DNA from: Pseudomonadota bacterium
Lineage (GTDB): Bacteria; Desulfobacterota; Binatia; Binatales; Binataceae
Direction of reading: 5' to 3'
DNA length: 64,000 nucleotides
Assembly (NCBI GenBank): GCA_021325025.1
Contig: JAJPHZ010000007.1
Location: forward strand, 64,190-128,189
Shown: positions 45,055-52,655 of the stretch, piece by piece
Layout of the letters: each line of letters starts with the position of its first letter
Position numbering within the stretch: the first letter of the stretch is position 1
Translations under genes and position numbers: made by a program
The notes under the pieces: generated by a model
The model's database searches: none
Told to the model about the DNA's origin: nothing
What the model saw: only the letters and a program-made list of their open reading frames with translations

Positions 45055-45708
45055 ATGTCCCGCGTCGACTTCAATCTCTACCTCATAACTGACCGCAAAC
45101 TGGCCGCCGCGCGCGGCCTGGCCGCGACCATCGAAACCGCGCTGCAGGCCGCAACTGAAATCGCGCCGCACCCGCCAATCGCCGTCCAGTTGCGCGAAAA
45201 GGACCTCGAGGGGCGCGCGATGATGCAGCTTGCCGCGGAACTGCTCCAGGTTTGCCGCCGCTACCGGGTGCGGATGCTGGTCAATGGGCGCGTCGACGTG
45301 GCGCTGGCGTCGGGCGCCGACGGCGTCCATCTGCCCGCCGACGGCATCAGCCCCGAAGACGCGCGCAGGCTGCTGGGACCATCCAAGCTGATCGGCGTAT
45401 CGGCGCACAGCGCCGGTGAAATCACGCGCGCCGAGGCGCTGGGCGCCGACTTTGCGGTCTTCGGCCCGGCCTTCGCACCGATCTCCAAGGGCAGCTACGC
45501 CGCGCCGTCGGGCCCCGAAGGCCTAGCCTCGGCCTGCGCCGCCGCATCGATTCCGGTCTTCGCCCTGGGCGGCATCACCGCCGCCCGTGCCGCCAATCTG
45601 GCCGACACCGGCGCCGCCGGCGTCGCGGTAATCGGCGCGATCATCGGTGCCAATGATCCCGCCCACGCAACCGTCGAACTGATGAAATCCCTGCGCGAGT
45701 GGGATTAA
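45055..45708 (+). CDS. thiE: Thiamine phosphate synthase
   Basis: A 217-aa enzyme that couples HMP-PP and the thiazole phosphate. IAVQLREKDLEGRAMMQLA, VNGRVDVALASGADGVHLPADG, IGVSAHSAGEI, FAVFGPAFAPISKGSYA and IPVFALGGITAARA are typical TMP synthase motifs. It lies 101 bp after thiG. No thiC, thiD or thiO/H is in the window, so HMP and the glycine imine must be made by genes elsewhere. Confidence 0.96.
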   Translation: MSRVDFNLYLITDRKLAAARGLAATIETALQAATEIAPHPPIAVQLREKDLEGRAMMQLAAELLQVCRRYRVRMLVNGRVDVALASGADGVHLPADGISPEDARRLLGPSKLIGVSAHSAGEITRAEALGADFAVFGPAFAPISKGSYAAPSGPEGLASACAAASIPVFALGGITAARAANLADTGAAGVAVIGAIIGANDPAHATVELMKSLREWD

Positions 45709-45803
45709 ACCCGTAAGGAAGAAGATGGCTCCCCCGATTAGCTCGACGCATCGTCGATCCAGCCTCAAAAGGTGCCACCAGCCAACGTCCTAACAACGAG
45801 TGG

Positions 45804-45821
45804 GGCAGGCGTCTGCTTGTC
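45804..45821. repeat. Degenerate copy of the 20-bp hairpin repeat
   Basis: GGCAGGCGTCTGCTTGTC resembles the hairpin at 63888 with two bases lost from the loop. The flank CGGCTCGCGCCGCC shortly downstream is also shared with the 63888 copy. Confidence 0.5.
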
Positions 45822-45940
45822 ATTGACGCCCCAGCCCGGCTCGCGCCGCCCAGAGGTTCATCGCCTTGCTCATCGGTGCGGTTGAGGATCGAGACCCGGG
45901 TCGCGTTGGGCATTTAATCGGTAGCGCTTCGCGCGTCCGT

Positions 45941-45960
45941 GACAAGCAGGGACGCTTGTC
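45941..45960. repeat. 20-bp hairpin repeat GACAAGCAGGGACGCTTGTC
   Basis: Perfect inverted repeat: 7-bp arms GACAAGC/GCTTGTC with loop AGGGAC. Its reverse complement has loop GTCCCT, identical to that at 63888-63907, where the arms differ by one base pair that changes on both sides (A-T versus G-C). It lies 50 bp beyond the end of the five-gene operon. Confidence 0.7.
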
Positions 45961-46009
45961 CTATGGCTTAGCGGCCAGCAAACCCTTGGGTTGTGATGCG
46001 AAACCTTGC

Positions 46010-46237
46010 TTAGCGCTTCAAGTGGAGAGCGACCAGGATTCGGCCGAAGATATATTTTGCTCGTATGAGCGGTTTCGGATGCGACGCTAACGCCTCGGGG
46101 TCGTGCGCATCTCCGGATTCGCGCGCAGCTGTCCCATCCTCGTCACGCGTCGCGGCGAGGCTGCGCATGCGTGCCAGCCGGGTACTGATTACGGCGCGCA
46201 GAGCGAGCAGCGCCTGCTCAACGTCGGCCTCGCTCAT
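46010..46237 (-). CDS. Small basic helical protein, last gene of the membrane operon
   Basis: A 75-aa protein whose ATG overlaps the TGA of the preceding gene (ATGA), which favours a real coupled gene. The sequence starts MSEADVEQALLALRAVISTR, has a charged middle (ATRDEDGTAARES) and ends in basic KPLIRAKYIFGRILVALHLKR. It is probably helical and could sit at the membrane surface. No family is recognised. Confidence 0.6.
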   Translation of the reverse strand: MSEADVEQALLALRAVISTRLARMRSLAATRDEDGTAARESGDAHDPEALASHPKPLIRAKYIFGRILVALHLKR

Positions 46238-47106
46238 TGCCTTGTGTTAGCGCTGGTTTCTCCGGGCGGCAGCCAGGCATCGCACTCACTGCGGGGCGAC
46301 TGGTAAAAACGGCCTTCAACGGTGCGCAGGAGGCGCTTGTATAAATCCTTTTCGTCCGGTCCGGTAAGATCGCACACTCGGACGTAAAAGCGGCAGTCGT
46401 TGTGATTGCTCCAATCAAACAGAGGCTTGGTTTCGGCAGAAAAACTTTCCTCGCTCAGTTGACGCCCAAACTGGATACCGCCCAACGGGAGCGTCCTGGC
46501 CTCGTCGACCCGCTCTGCTGCCTCATCCTGCCGAAGCTCAATTCCGCCGTTTGTGAGAGCCACATCAAAAATATACCTGACCTTGCCGTTCGCGTCGGTC
46601 CAGCAAGGCTTCTTGTCACGGCCGCCACCGATTAGTGCCGCGACCCGCTCTTCGCGGTTCCTAGTTTGACCCCTGGCCAATTGTAATTCTTGCTCCAACT
46701 GCTTGACCTGCCGCTCAAGCTGGACAGCCTGTTGGAGCAGGTTGCGCTTTCGGGCCTCGGCAACCTGCTTGAGGAGTTGTCGTATCTTGTCGGCCGCGGA
46801 AGCACCGGGTGTTGCAAGGATCAGGTCGTGAAAGTCGTCCTCCATTTTCTGATAGGGTTCGAGTTCGCTCAAAAGCTCTTTATTTTTCTCAATTAGCTGA
46901 TTGCGCTGCTGTTGAGCTTTTTTCAGTAAGTCGCGAAGCCGCTGATTTTCCGCCTCCAAATCGGGCATTTGGGGAGGGCTCCGAAGAAGCTGCGCAGTGA
47001 ACGCGAACAGGAGCGCGAACACGATGAGAAGGAATATCTCACCCAGCGTCCATCCGAGGATGAGACCGCGGCGATAGAGTCGATTGCCCGCTTCCCGGCT
47101 AAGCAT
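46234..47106 (-). CDS. Single-TM coiled-coil protein with MotB/ExbD-like N-terminus, unknown C-terminal domain
   Basis: A 290-aa protein. One membrane helix (about residues 14-38, GWTLGEIFLLIVFALLFAF) carries an acidic residue, Glu23, near its start. A long coiled coil follows (residues 48-155, LEAENQRLRDLLKKAQQQRNQ and further heptads), then a C-terminal domain of about 125 residues with KKPCWTDANGKVRYIFDVAL, LFDWSNHNDCRFYVRVCD and RLLRTVEGRFYQSP and four cysteines. The N-terminal layout is like MotB, ExbD and ZorB; the C-terminal domain is not OmpA-like and I do not recognise it. Its start overlaps the stop of the four-TM gene by 8 bases. Confidence 0.8.
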   Translation of the reverse strand: MLSREAGNRLYRRGLILGWTLGEIFLLIVFALLFAFTAQLLRSPPQMPDLEAENQRLRDLLKKAQQQRNQLIEKNKELLSELEPYQKMEDDFHDLILATPGASAADKIRQLLKQVAEARKRNLLQQAVQLERQVKQLEQELQLARGQTRNREERVAALIGGGRDKKPCWTDANGKVRYIFDVALTNGGIELRQDEAAERVDEARTLPLGGIQFGRQLSEESFSAETKPLFDWSNHNDCRFYVRVCDLTGPDEKDLYKRLLRTVEGRFYQSPRSECDAWLPPGETSANTRQ

Positions 47107-48526
47107 TGGCGAGGTTGTCGCTGATGAACCTGATCAGCGAGACCGCGTTATCGTGCAAGTGCGATCTTAAAGCGCGGGCCTTTTCCAGTTCGCGCTCGAG
47201 CTCGGCCCGGTACTGTGCCGAGAGTTCGGCGTCCTTTTCGGCCCGCTCGCGCAGACGTGCGCCCGCCGCCTGCAAATCGTTGGCCAGCGTCTCAAGCATG
47301 GATCGGCTGCGCTGGAGTTCCTGCTCCAGACTTTGGCGGTAACGCGCAGCGAAATCGGCATCCTCACCCGCCTGGCGGACCAGCCGCGTCATGGTGGAGG
47401 CGCAGTCGCCAGCCGACGCGATTATGGTGTCGCCTGCTTTTTTCAGCGCCGCCGGCAGCAGCGCCATTTCTTCGCGAATCTGCTTGAAGAGGAGCACCAA
47501 ACCGCCCAACTGGTCGGTAATTTCGGCGAGCTTTAACATCGCGTTGTTGATACGGACCACGTTGCCTTCGATTCGGGAGAGCGAAGCGCTGAGACGGTCG
47601 TTGCTGTCGCCCGCCGTCCGCGCTGCCTGAGCGACCTCTTCCAGCGCTTGCGCAACTCCATCAGCGAAAGGATTCAACCGCTTCGTAATCAAGTCCGCTG
47701 GGACTTCAACCTTGCCGATGCGCTCGGTCATCTGCTCGAGCGCGCCGACCACCGCGTCGACCCGCGTGCCTACAGCGTCAATGCGCTTGTGCAGGGCGGA
47801 GAGGTTCTGCCGTAGCTCGCCGGCGATATCAGCGGCAGCCGCCTTCAGGCTACCGGCACTGTCATTAAACGTCTCGCGGACCGCGCTGGCTGCTTCAGCC
47901 AGAGATTCCCGGATGAACAGGCTGGTCTCGGTATAACTGCGGCGGATCTCCTCAACCGCTTGCCGGGCGGTGACACTGACTTCGGCAAAGAACTCCCTGG
48001 TCGACGCAGTGCCTTCGACGGTCGTATAGCGTATCCGCTCAACCGCCCGGTTCAACTCCTGGCTGGCCTGGCGGGCGCTCTCGCCCAGGCTTTGGAGCGA
48101 GACTACCGGATCCTCGTGAGGCTCGCCGTAGAGCTGGTACAGAATGATACGTCCGAGCAGCCCGACGATGGTCGTGGTGAGGGCGATGCCGAAACTGTAA
48201 ACCAAAATTGAAGACAGCTTCGCATTGCTTGCATTCAGCGTGAGCAGCGAAACCAGCAGGCTTGTCAGCGTAAACAAGAAGCCCAGGTAGTAGACGTTGT
48301 CGCCGAGTCGATCCTCATGGCCCTGATAGCTTTCCTTCCACCACTGGGCGCTGCCGTACAAAACCATCAGCCCCACCGGTACCAACTCCGCCGCAAGCCT
48401 GGGGCCGTAAAGCCGATGCAAAGCGAGGATTGCGAAAGCGCCGGCAATGAACGCGCCGACGAAGAGCCGGTCAAATCGTCCCTGCCACGCCGAACCTGCT
48501 TGTCTTCCAGTCGAATCGTCCGTCAT
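47099..48526 (-). CDS. Four-TM protein with long coiled-coil tail, MotA/ExbB/ZorA-like layout
   Basis: The 475-aa protein has four hydrophobic segments (about 20-38, 44-62, 77-97, 105-130). The last contains FGIALTTTIVGLLGRI, which resembles the A-L-x-T-T-x-x-G-L signature in the pore helix of MotA/TolQ/ExbB proteins. From residue 140 to the C-terminus it is almost wholly alpha-helical and coiled-coil, with chemoreceptor-like heptads (AVEEIRRSYTETSLFIRESL, ELRQNLSALHKRIDAVGTRV) and Arg/Glu-rich repeats near the end. This shape, channel plus long cytoplasmic rod, recalls ZorA. The relation is inferred from layout and one motif, not from alignment. Confidence 0.8.
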   Translation of the reverse strand: MTDDSTGRQAGSAWQGRFDRLFVGAFIAGAFAILALHRLYGPRLAAELVPVGLMVLYGSAQWWKESYQGHEDRLGDNVYYLGFLFTLTSLLVSLLTLNASNAKLSSILVYSFGIALTTTIVGLLGRIILYQLYGEPHEDPVVSLQSLGESARQASQELNRAVERIRYTTVEGTASTREFFAEVSVTARQAVEEIRRSYTETSLFIRESLAEAASAVRETFNDSAGSLKAAAADIAGELRQNLSALHKRIDAVGTRVDAVVGALEQMTERIGKVEVPADLITKRLNPFADGVAQALEEVAQAARTAGDSNDRLSASLSRIEGNVVRINNAMLKLAEITDQLGGLVLLFKQIREEMALLPAALKKAGDTIIASAGDCASTMTRLVRQAGEDADFAARYRQSLEQELQRSRSMLETLANDLQAAGARLRERAEKDAELSAQYRAELERELEKARALRSHLHDNAVSLIRFISDNLANA

Positions 48527-48532
48527 TAGTCA

Positions 48533-49348
48533 TTAGCCCTCGATCGCCGCGACCTCGACCAGCCTGGCCCTGGCGTCGGTAAAGAAGGATTGCCAGAACT
48601 CGACATGTCGCCCGCCCTGCAGATGGCTGAACTCGGGACGCCGCAGATAAAGAATAGTCACATCCACTCCGTCTAACTGCGGACGTACCTTGAGGTAATA
48701 GGGGCTGGCGCGAAAGCGTGAGAACGACTCGTCACCGCGATACTGCGAATAGCCAGCCGTGTTCTGAAGCATGTCGGAGACGATGATCAGCCTGCGCTTG
48801 CCGACGTGCTCCAGTTCCGGACGCTCGAAGACGCTCACCGCCACGCTCTGGATACTTTCCATGATGGGAGAGTCTTTCGCGGTTCCGCTCTGCAACATGT
48901 GGGTCAGAGCGGCATCGAGCGGCTGCAGAAATTTGCTCTGCCAGCGGTTTTTCATTAGGTCGGGATTCGAAGTCCATTCGCTGGCGCCCTCGCCACTGCC
49001 CGGGTTGCATACATCCGCCACCGGTTGCAGGAGACGGTCTGTTACCTCCCCGATGGCGAAGAGTTCGATTTCGGTATCGGCAGCGCTAGTTTGGATAGCA
49101 CCTTGAAGACGATTCGCGACCGCGGTGCGCTGTACAATGCTAAGAGGATCGCTGGCGTCAATTAAGACGATTAGCAGCGCCTGAGGCACCGCGTGCTCGA
49201 TACACAAGGTTCTGCGGTCGCGCTCCCGCGCGTTCTGACCGCTGCCCAAATACCAAGCGCCTGCTCCAAGCGCAAACAGCGCTATGATGCCTCCAAAGAC
49301 ATCGAGACGGATGGCACGCCGGCGTTGCTGTTCGCTTCTGGTCGTCAC
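48533..49348 (-). CDS. Membrane-anchored VWA-like protein
   Basis: A 271-aa protein with one N-terminal helix (about residues 17-35) and a soluble domain. LLIVLIDASDPLSIVQR (DASD at 64-67) stands where a MIDAS DxSxS motif would be, and RRLIIVSDMLQNTAGYS (Asp192) could supply the distal Asp, so the fold is probably von Willebrand factor A-like with an atypical metal site. The stretch after TSNPDLMKNRWQSKFLQPLD looks like an insert. The start overlaps the preceding gene by 4 bases (ATGA), and 6 bases separate it from the next gene. It may sense or bind a partner of the stator-like proteins. Confidence 0.78.
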   Translation of the reverse strand: MTTRSEQQRRRAIRLDVFGGIIALFALGAGAWYLGSGQNARERDRRTLCIEHAVPQALLIVLIDASDPLSIVQRTAVANRLQGAIQTSAADTEIELFAIGEVTDRLLQPVADVCNPGSGEGASEWTSNPDLMKNRWQSKFLQPLDAALTHMLQSGTAKDSPIMESIQSVAVSVFERPELEHVGKRRLIIVSDMLQNTAGYSQYRGDESFSRFRASPYYLKVRPQLDGVDVTILYLRRPEFSHLQGGRHVEFWQSFFTDARARLVEVAAIEG

Positions 49349-50820
49349 AGCTCCTCCAGCGTCAGTAGACTTTGGATCGCGGCTTCATACTCTCGCAGTA
49401 TCGCCGCTGTGGCCGGCCCGAAGTCCTCGGGCGGATCGTCGCCGTCGAGCGCGACGGCGGTCACGGGGTTGTCGGGCCGCGGCATCTCGAGCGGCATATC
49501 AAAGTGAGCGGGTGCAGGCGCGGTTCGGGCTCGCCGGTTGGCCTCCCGATAAATTTCAGCCAAAACGTTGGCGGCCCGCTCCAGCCGCTCGATTTCGCGC
49601 TCCCATCGCTCGGCAAGATCGGCGCGCCGACGACCTGCGTCACGAAGCCTGCTTTCCAGAACCGGCAAGTAGTCGATTTCACTGCGAACGGCGGCAAGCG
49701 CGTCGTCTTTGCGCTGCGTCAGTGTCGCCTCTGCTCTCTGGCGTGCTGCATGAAACTCTTTGCTCGCTTCTTCCCATTTGCGCGTTACGGCTTCGTAACC
49801 CGGATATGGATCGCTCGTCGCAAAACCATCGCAAAGAGCGATGAGCGAAAAGACGAGGCCCATACTTAACAAGCTGGCCGATTGGAAGTCTCGAATCCGC
49901 CACGGGTGGGAAAAAAGGTCTTGGATTGCAACGGTCCCAGCGATGTCGGGATTATCACTGTTCAGAGCATCGCGGTAATGTGCGACGCCTAGGTTGAAGC
50001 CAACAGTCCAGAGCAGCCAGATGACCGCTAGCGTAAGACCGGCCGCCCTGATCATCACTCTGACATGGTTTATGATGCGTAGGGCCCATCTGGCGGCAAA
50101 CGCGATGCCGGTGTTCAGCGCTGCAAGCGCCGCGGCGGTCAGCCAACCTGCGATTAGGCCGCCTTCGAGGCCTCTTGATAGCAGGGTCCCGTTAAGGATG
50201 CTTTCCGCAGCCAGTAATCCAGACAACAGAGTAAGCTGAGGCCCATGACTTCGATCTGTCCAAGCCTGTCGTTGGAGACGGTTTTCTGTGCGAAAGGTTT
50301 CAACTTCTTGCTTGCACCGTCGCGCAGCCTCCAGAAACAGAAAGACGTCCTCGCGCCTGGCACGCGCCCTGGCTCTTAGATCCGTTAGAGCTTCCTCCAC
50401 CATTCCCCGAATGCGGGTGCGGCAAACACTGATCTCAGCTATGACTGCGGCCGTTCCCAAGCATTGAGCAGCGCTTTCGTACTCAGCGCGCGCCCTGCCT
50501 ATACGCTGCTGGATAACAGCCAAGATTTGGCGCTCGACGGGATCCAGCCCGGTGCTATCGCTGGCAGGCAAATTCTTGCGGCCGTTTTCTCGCCCGAGCG
50601 CTTCCAAGTTCAGTTGCTCGGCCAGAGCCGGCAGTTCGGTTTCGGTAAAGGTTGGCTCAACTCGCGCCACCACGGTTGGCGCAATCGTGAGTATGTGGTC
50701 TGGAGGCTGCACAATGGGTTGCGTGTGATGATCAGAGCCCTGTTCAGGAGCGCGAGGGCCGAACCACTTCTTCAAAAGAAGGAGGATAGCGCTGAAGAAA
50801 GACCTGAAAAATTCCCCCAT
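49345..50820 (-). CDS. Membrane protein with flanking coiled coils, first gene of the operon, unknown function
   Basis: A 491-aa protein. A short amphipathic start (FFRSFFSAILLLLKKWF) is followed by a soluble, partly helical region (residues 60-190), four hydrophobic segments (about 195-215, 221-245, 256-280, 314-332) and a C-terminal coiled coil (341-430, with RKWEEASKEFHAARQRAEAT). The last 60 residues are acidic and proline-containing. I recognise no family. ATG 50820 is preceded by GAGGATCAGTAAAA. As the first of five overlapping genes it probably belongs to one membrane complex with the VWA-like and stator-like proteins. Confidence 0.78.
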   Translation of the reverse strand: MGEFFRSFFSAILLLLKKWFGPRAPEQGSDHHTQPIVQPPDHILTIAPTVVARVEPTFTETELPALAEQLNLEALGRENGRKNLPASDSTGLDPVERQILAVIQQRIGRARAEYESAAQCLGTAAVIAEISVCRTRIRGMVEEALTDLRARARARREDVFLFLEAARRCKQEVETFRTENRLQRQAWTDRSHGPQLTLLSGLLAAESILNGTLLSRGLEGGLIAGWLTAAALAALNTGIAFAARWALRIINHVRVMIRAAGLTLAVIWLLWTVGFNLGVAHYRDALNSDNPDIAGTVAIQDLFSHPWRIRDFQSASLLSMGLVFSLIALCDGFATSDPYPGYEAVTRKWEEASKEFHAARQRAEATLTQRKDDALAAVRSEIDYLPVLESRLRDAGRRRADLAERWEREIERLERAANVLAEIYREANRRARTAPAPAHFDMPLEMPRPDNPVTAVALDGDDPPEDFGPATAAILREYEAAIQSLLTLEEL

Positions 50821-50959
50821 TTTTACTGATCCTCAGGCTACGAAACCGACTATTAAGGCAGTTCTTTAGTCAATTACTCAGCACAACGCATCAATGCGCG
50901 TCAATACCGACAGGGCCATGCTTTTAAGGCTTCGCGTTCAAGCAGGTTAAGGAAGCGAC

Positions 50960-52522
50960 TCAAGCCTGCAGAAATACCTCCTTTACCAAGCCCAACAGGA
51001 TGTCCAGCACATCCAGGCGCCGAATCCATCGGTGGGGCAGGTCGGCGAGGCCTTTTGATGCACCGTAGAGTTGGCCCGCTATCGATGCGGTTGAATCGCT
51101 GTCGCCGTCGTGGTTGGCGGCGATTGGCAGGACCTCGGCGAAGCCGCGGCCGCTAAGCGCGCTGTACAGCCCGATCGCCAATGCGTCTTCGCCGCACCAG
51201 CCGCCGTTGCCTAGCGAGCCGATCGCCTCGCGATGGTTGGAGTGTTCGCCGTTGGCGGCGGATAGCGCCGCGTCGATCATACCGACTGTTTCGTGTGCGC
51301 CGCGTCGAGCCGAAATGATTTGGCGCGCTTGCCGGGCGGCATCCGCCAGTTCGACGCCCTCAATCGATAGGCGCAATGCGGCGGCCATCGCGGCCGCACT
51401 CAGATAGCCGCTGGGATGGCCGTGGGTGAGCGCCGCGGCGCGCGCGGCCAGTTCCGCTGCTTCTGGCGGCGCAAGTTGGGTGAGCAGACCGATGGGCGCC
51501 ACGCGCATCACGCCCCCGCAGCCTTTGCTGTCGTTTACGGGTAACTCGATGCTGCCGGTGCCGCCGCGGGCCAGCGCGTCCAGGCAGGTCCTGCCCGGCG
51601 CCATGCAGCGCCTCAGCCGCGGGTCGCGCGCGATTTTGCCGGCCAGTTTGCGATCGGAGCGGTGTGGGTGCTGAGAATCTAACCAGTCCAGGTAGCCGAG
51701 CCTGATGCTTGGGACAATCGCAGTTATGTCGCGCCGCTCAATCGCTTCGCCGCAACGCTTCAGACCTTCCATCGTAAACAGCGTCATCTGCGTGTCGTCG
51801 CTGACGTGGATGCGGCCATCGCTGACGACCGGCTCGACAATTCCATTGGCTCCAAAGCGCGACTTGATTTTGGGCCAGCAGTCGAACTCGACGGCGTAGC
51901 CCAGCGCGTCGCCGACCGCGCCGCCCAGCAGGCAGCCGAGGATGCGGTCGAGCAACATCGGGTCCAGAGGCGGAGGCGGCACGCAGCGGACGTATCGCTC
52001 CTGCCGCCAGGTTTCGATCGCGCCCGGCCGCGCCGCTCTGACCCGACGCATCGCATCCGCCGGGTTTTCGCCCATCTCGACCAGCAAACGCGCGGCAATC
52101 ATGCCGCTGCGGCCCAGACCGCCGCGGCAGTGGAGTAGGACCTTGCGGCCCGACGCCAGCATCTGGCGCAGGCGATGACCCGAGTAAACCCACAGGTTTT
52201 CGAAAAGGTCGCCCGGAACGGAAACGTCGGGGATGGGCAGGTGATGCCATTGCATCCCTGCCCCTTCCACCGCCTCGCCGAGCTTGGGAACCTTGAGCAG
52301 CGAAAAGTCCTGTTCCTCGATCAAGGTCACGACCGCGTCGGCGCCCCATTTGACGATCGCCTCGATGTCGATGCGGAGGTCGCGGTCCCAAGCGCCGCTG
52401 TGACCCTCGCTGAGCTTCTTGCCCGGACACAGGGTCATCCCGATCCGGCCCCCTCCTGGCAGTTCGACCCAATCGATGCGCAGCGGCGAATTGACGGAAT
52501 TGAGCAAGCGTCTTCGGTTCAA
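50960..52522 (-). CDS. Dual-specificity phosphatase-like domain fused to ADP-ribosylglycohydrolase
   Basis: A 520-aa two-domain protein. Residues 15-180 form a cysteine phosphatase domain with the P-loop HCRGGLGRSG (C132, R138) and a possible general acid D99 in PIPDVSVPG. Residues 185-520 form an ARH/DraG domain with GCLLGGAVGDALGYAVEF, the metal site SDDTQMTLFT (residues 241-250), NDSKGCGGVMRVAPIG and NHDGDSDSTASIAGQLYGA. The second domain removes ADP-ribose from proteins or small molecules. Target unknown; the fusion may reverse ADP-ribosylation and a phosphate mark together. It is 139 bp upstream of the five-gene operon on the same strand. Confidence 0.92.
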   Translation of the reverse strand: MNRRRLLNSVNSPLRIDWVELPGGGRIGMTLCPGKKLSEGHSGAWDRDLRIDIEAIVKWGADAVVTLIEEQDFSLLKVPKLGEAVEGAGMQWHHLPIPDVSVPGDLFENLWVYSGHRLRQMLASGRKVLLHCRGGLGRSGMIAARLLVEMGENPADAMRRVRAARPGAIETWRQERYVRCVPPPPLDPMLLDRILGCLLGGAVGDALGYAVEFDCWPKIKSRFGANGIVEPVVSDGRIHVSDDTQMTLFTMEGLKRCGEAIERRDITAIVPSIRLGYLDWLDSQHPHRSDRKLAGKIARDPRLRRCMAPGRTCLDALARGGTGSIELPVNDSKGCGGVMRVAPIGLLTQLAPPEAAELAARAAALTHGHPSGYLSAAAMAAALRLSIEGVELADAARQARQIISARRGAHETVGMIDAALSAANGEHSNHREAIGSLGNGGWCGEDALAIGLYSALSGRGFAEVLPIAANHDGDSDSTASIAGQLYGASKGLADLPHRWIRRLDVLDILLGLVKEVFLQA

Positions 52523-52655
52523 CTAAGCAAACCTCCACGCATAATGTAGGATCGCGCTATGACAACGGTTGTCGCCACGAACCGGTCTACGCCGCACGCC
52601 TTGTACTGCCGGCCTTCTCCGCGATATTGCAACGGCTGAAAAGGAGGATTCGACC

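Larger units (their letters stand above)
45709..46009. other. Junction between thiE and the five-gene membrane operon
   Basis: The 301 bases carry no gene I can support. They hold two copies of a hairpin repeat (degenerate at 45804-45821, perfect at 45941-45960) and lie at a visible change in base composition, from about two-thirds GC in the thi genes to more balanced composition in the following operon (judged by eye). Confidence 0.5.

Noticed and set aside
46010-50820. Classical Zorya system
   Set aside because: No OmpA-like peptidoglycan-binding domain and no ZorC/ZorD/ZorE-like helicase or nuclease genes; only the stator-like layout is shared.
50887-50898. CGCATCAATGCG palindrome upstream of the five-gene operon as an operator
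   Set aside because: A 5-bp arm palindrome is easily found by chance and no promoter elements of confidence surround it.
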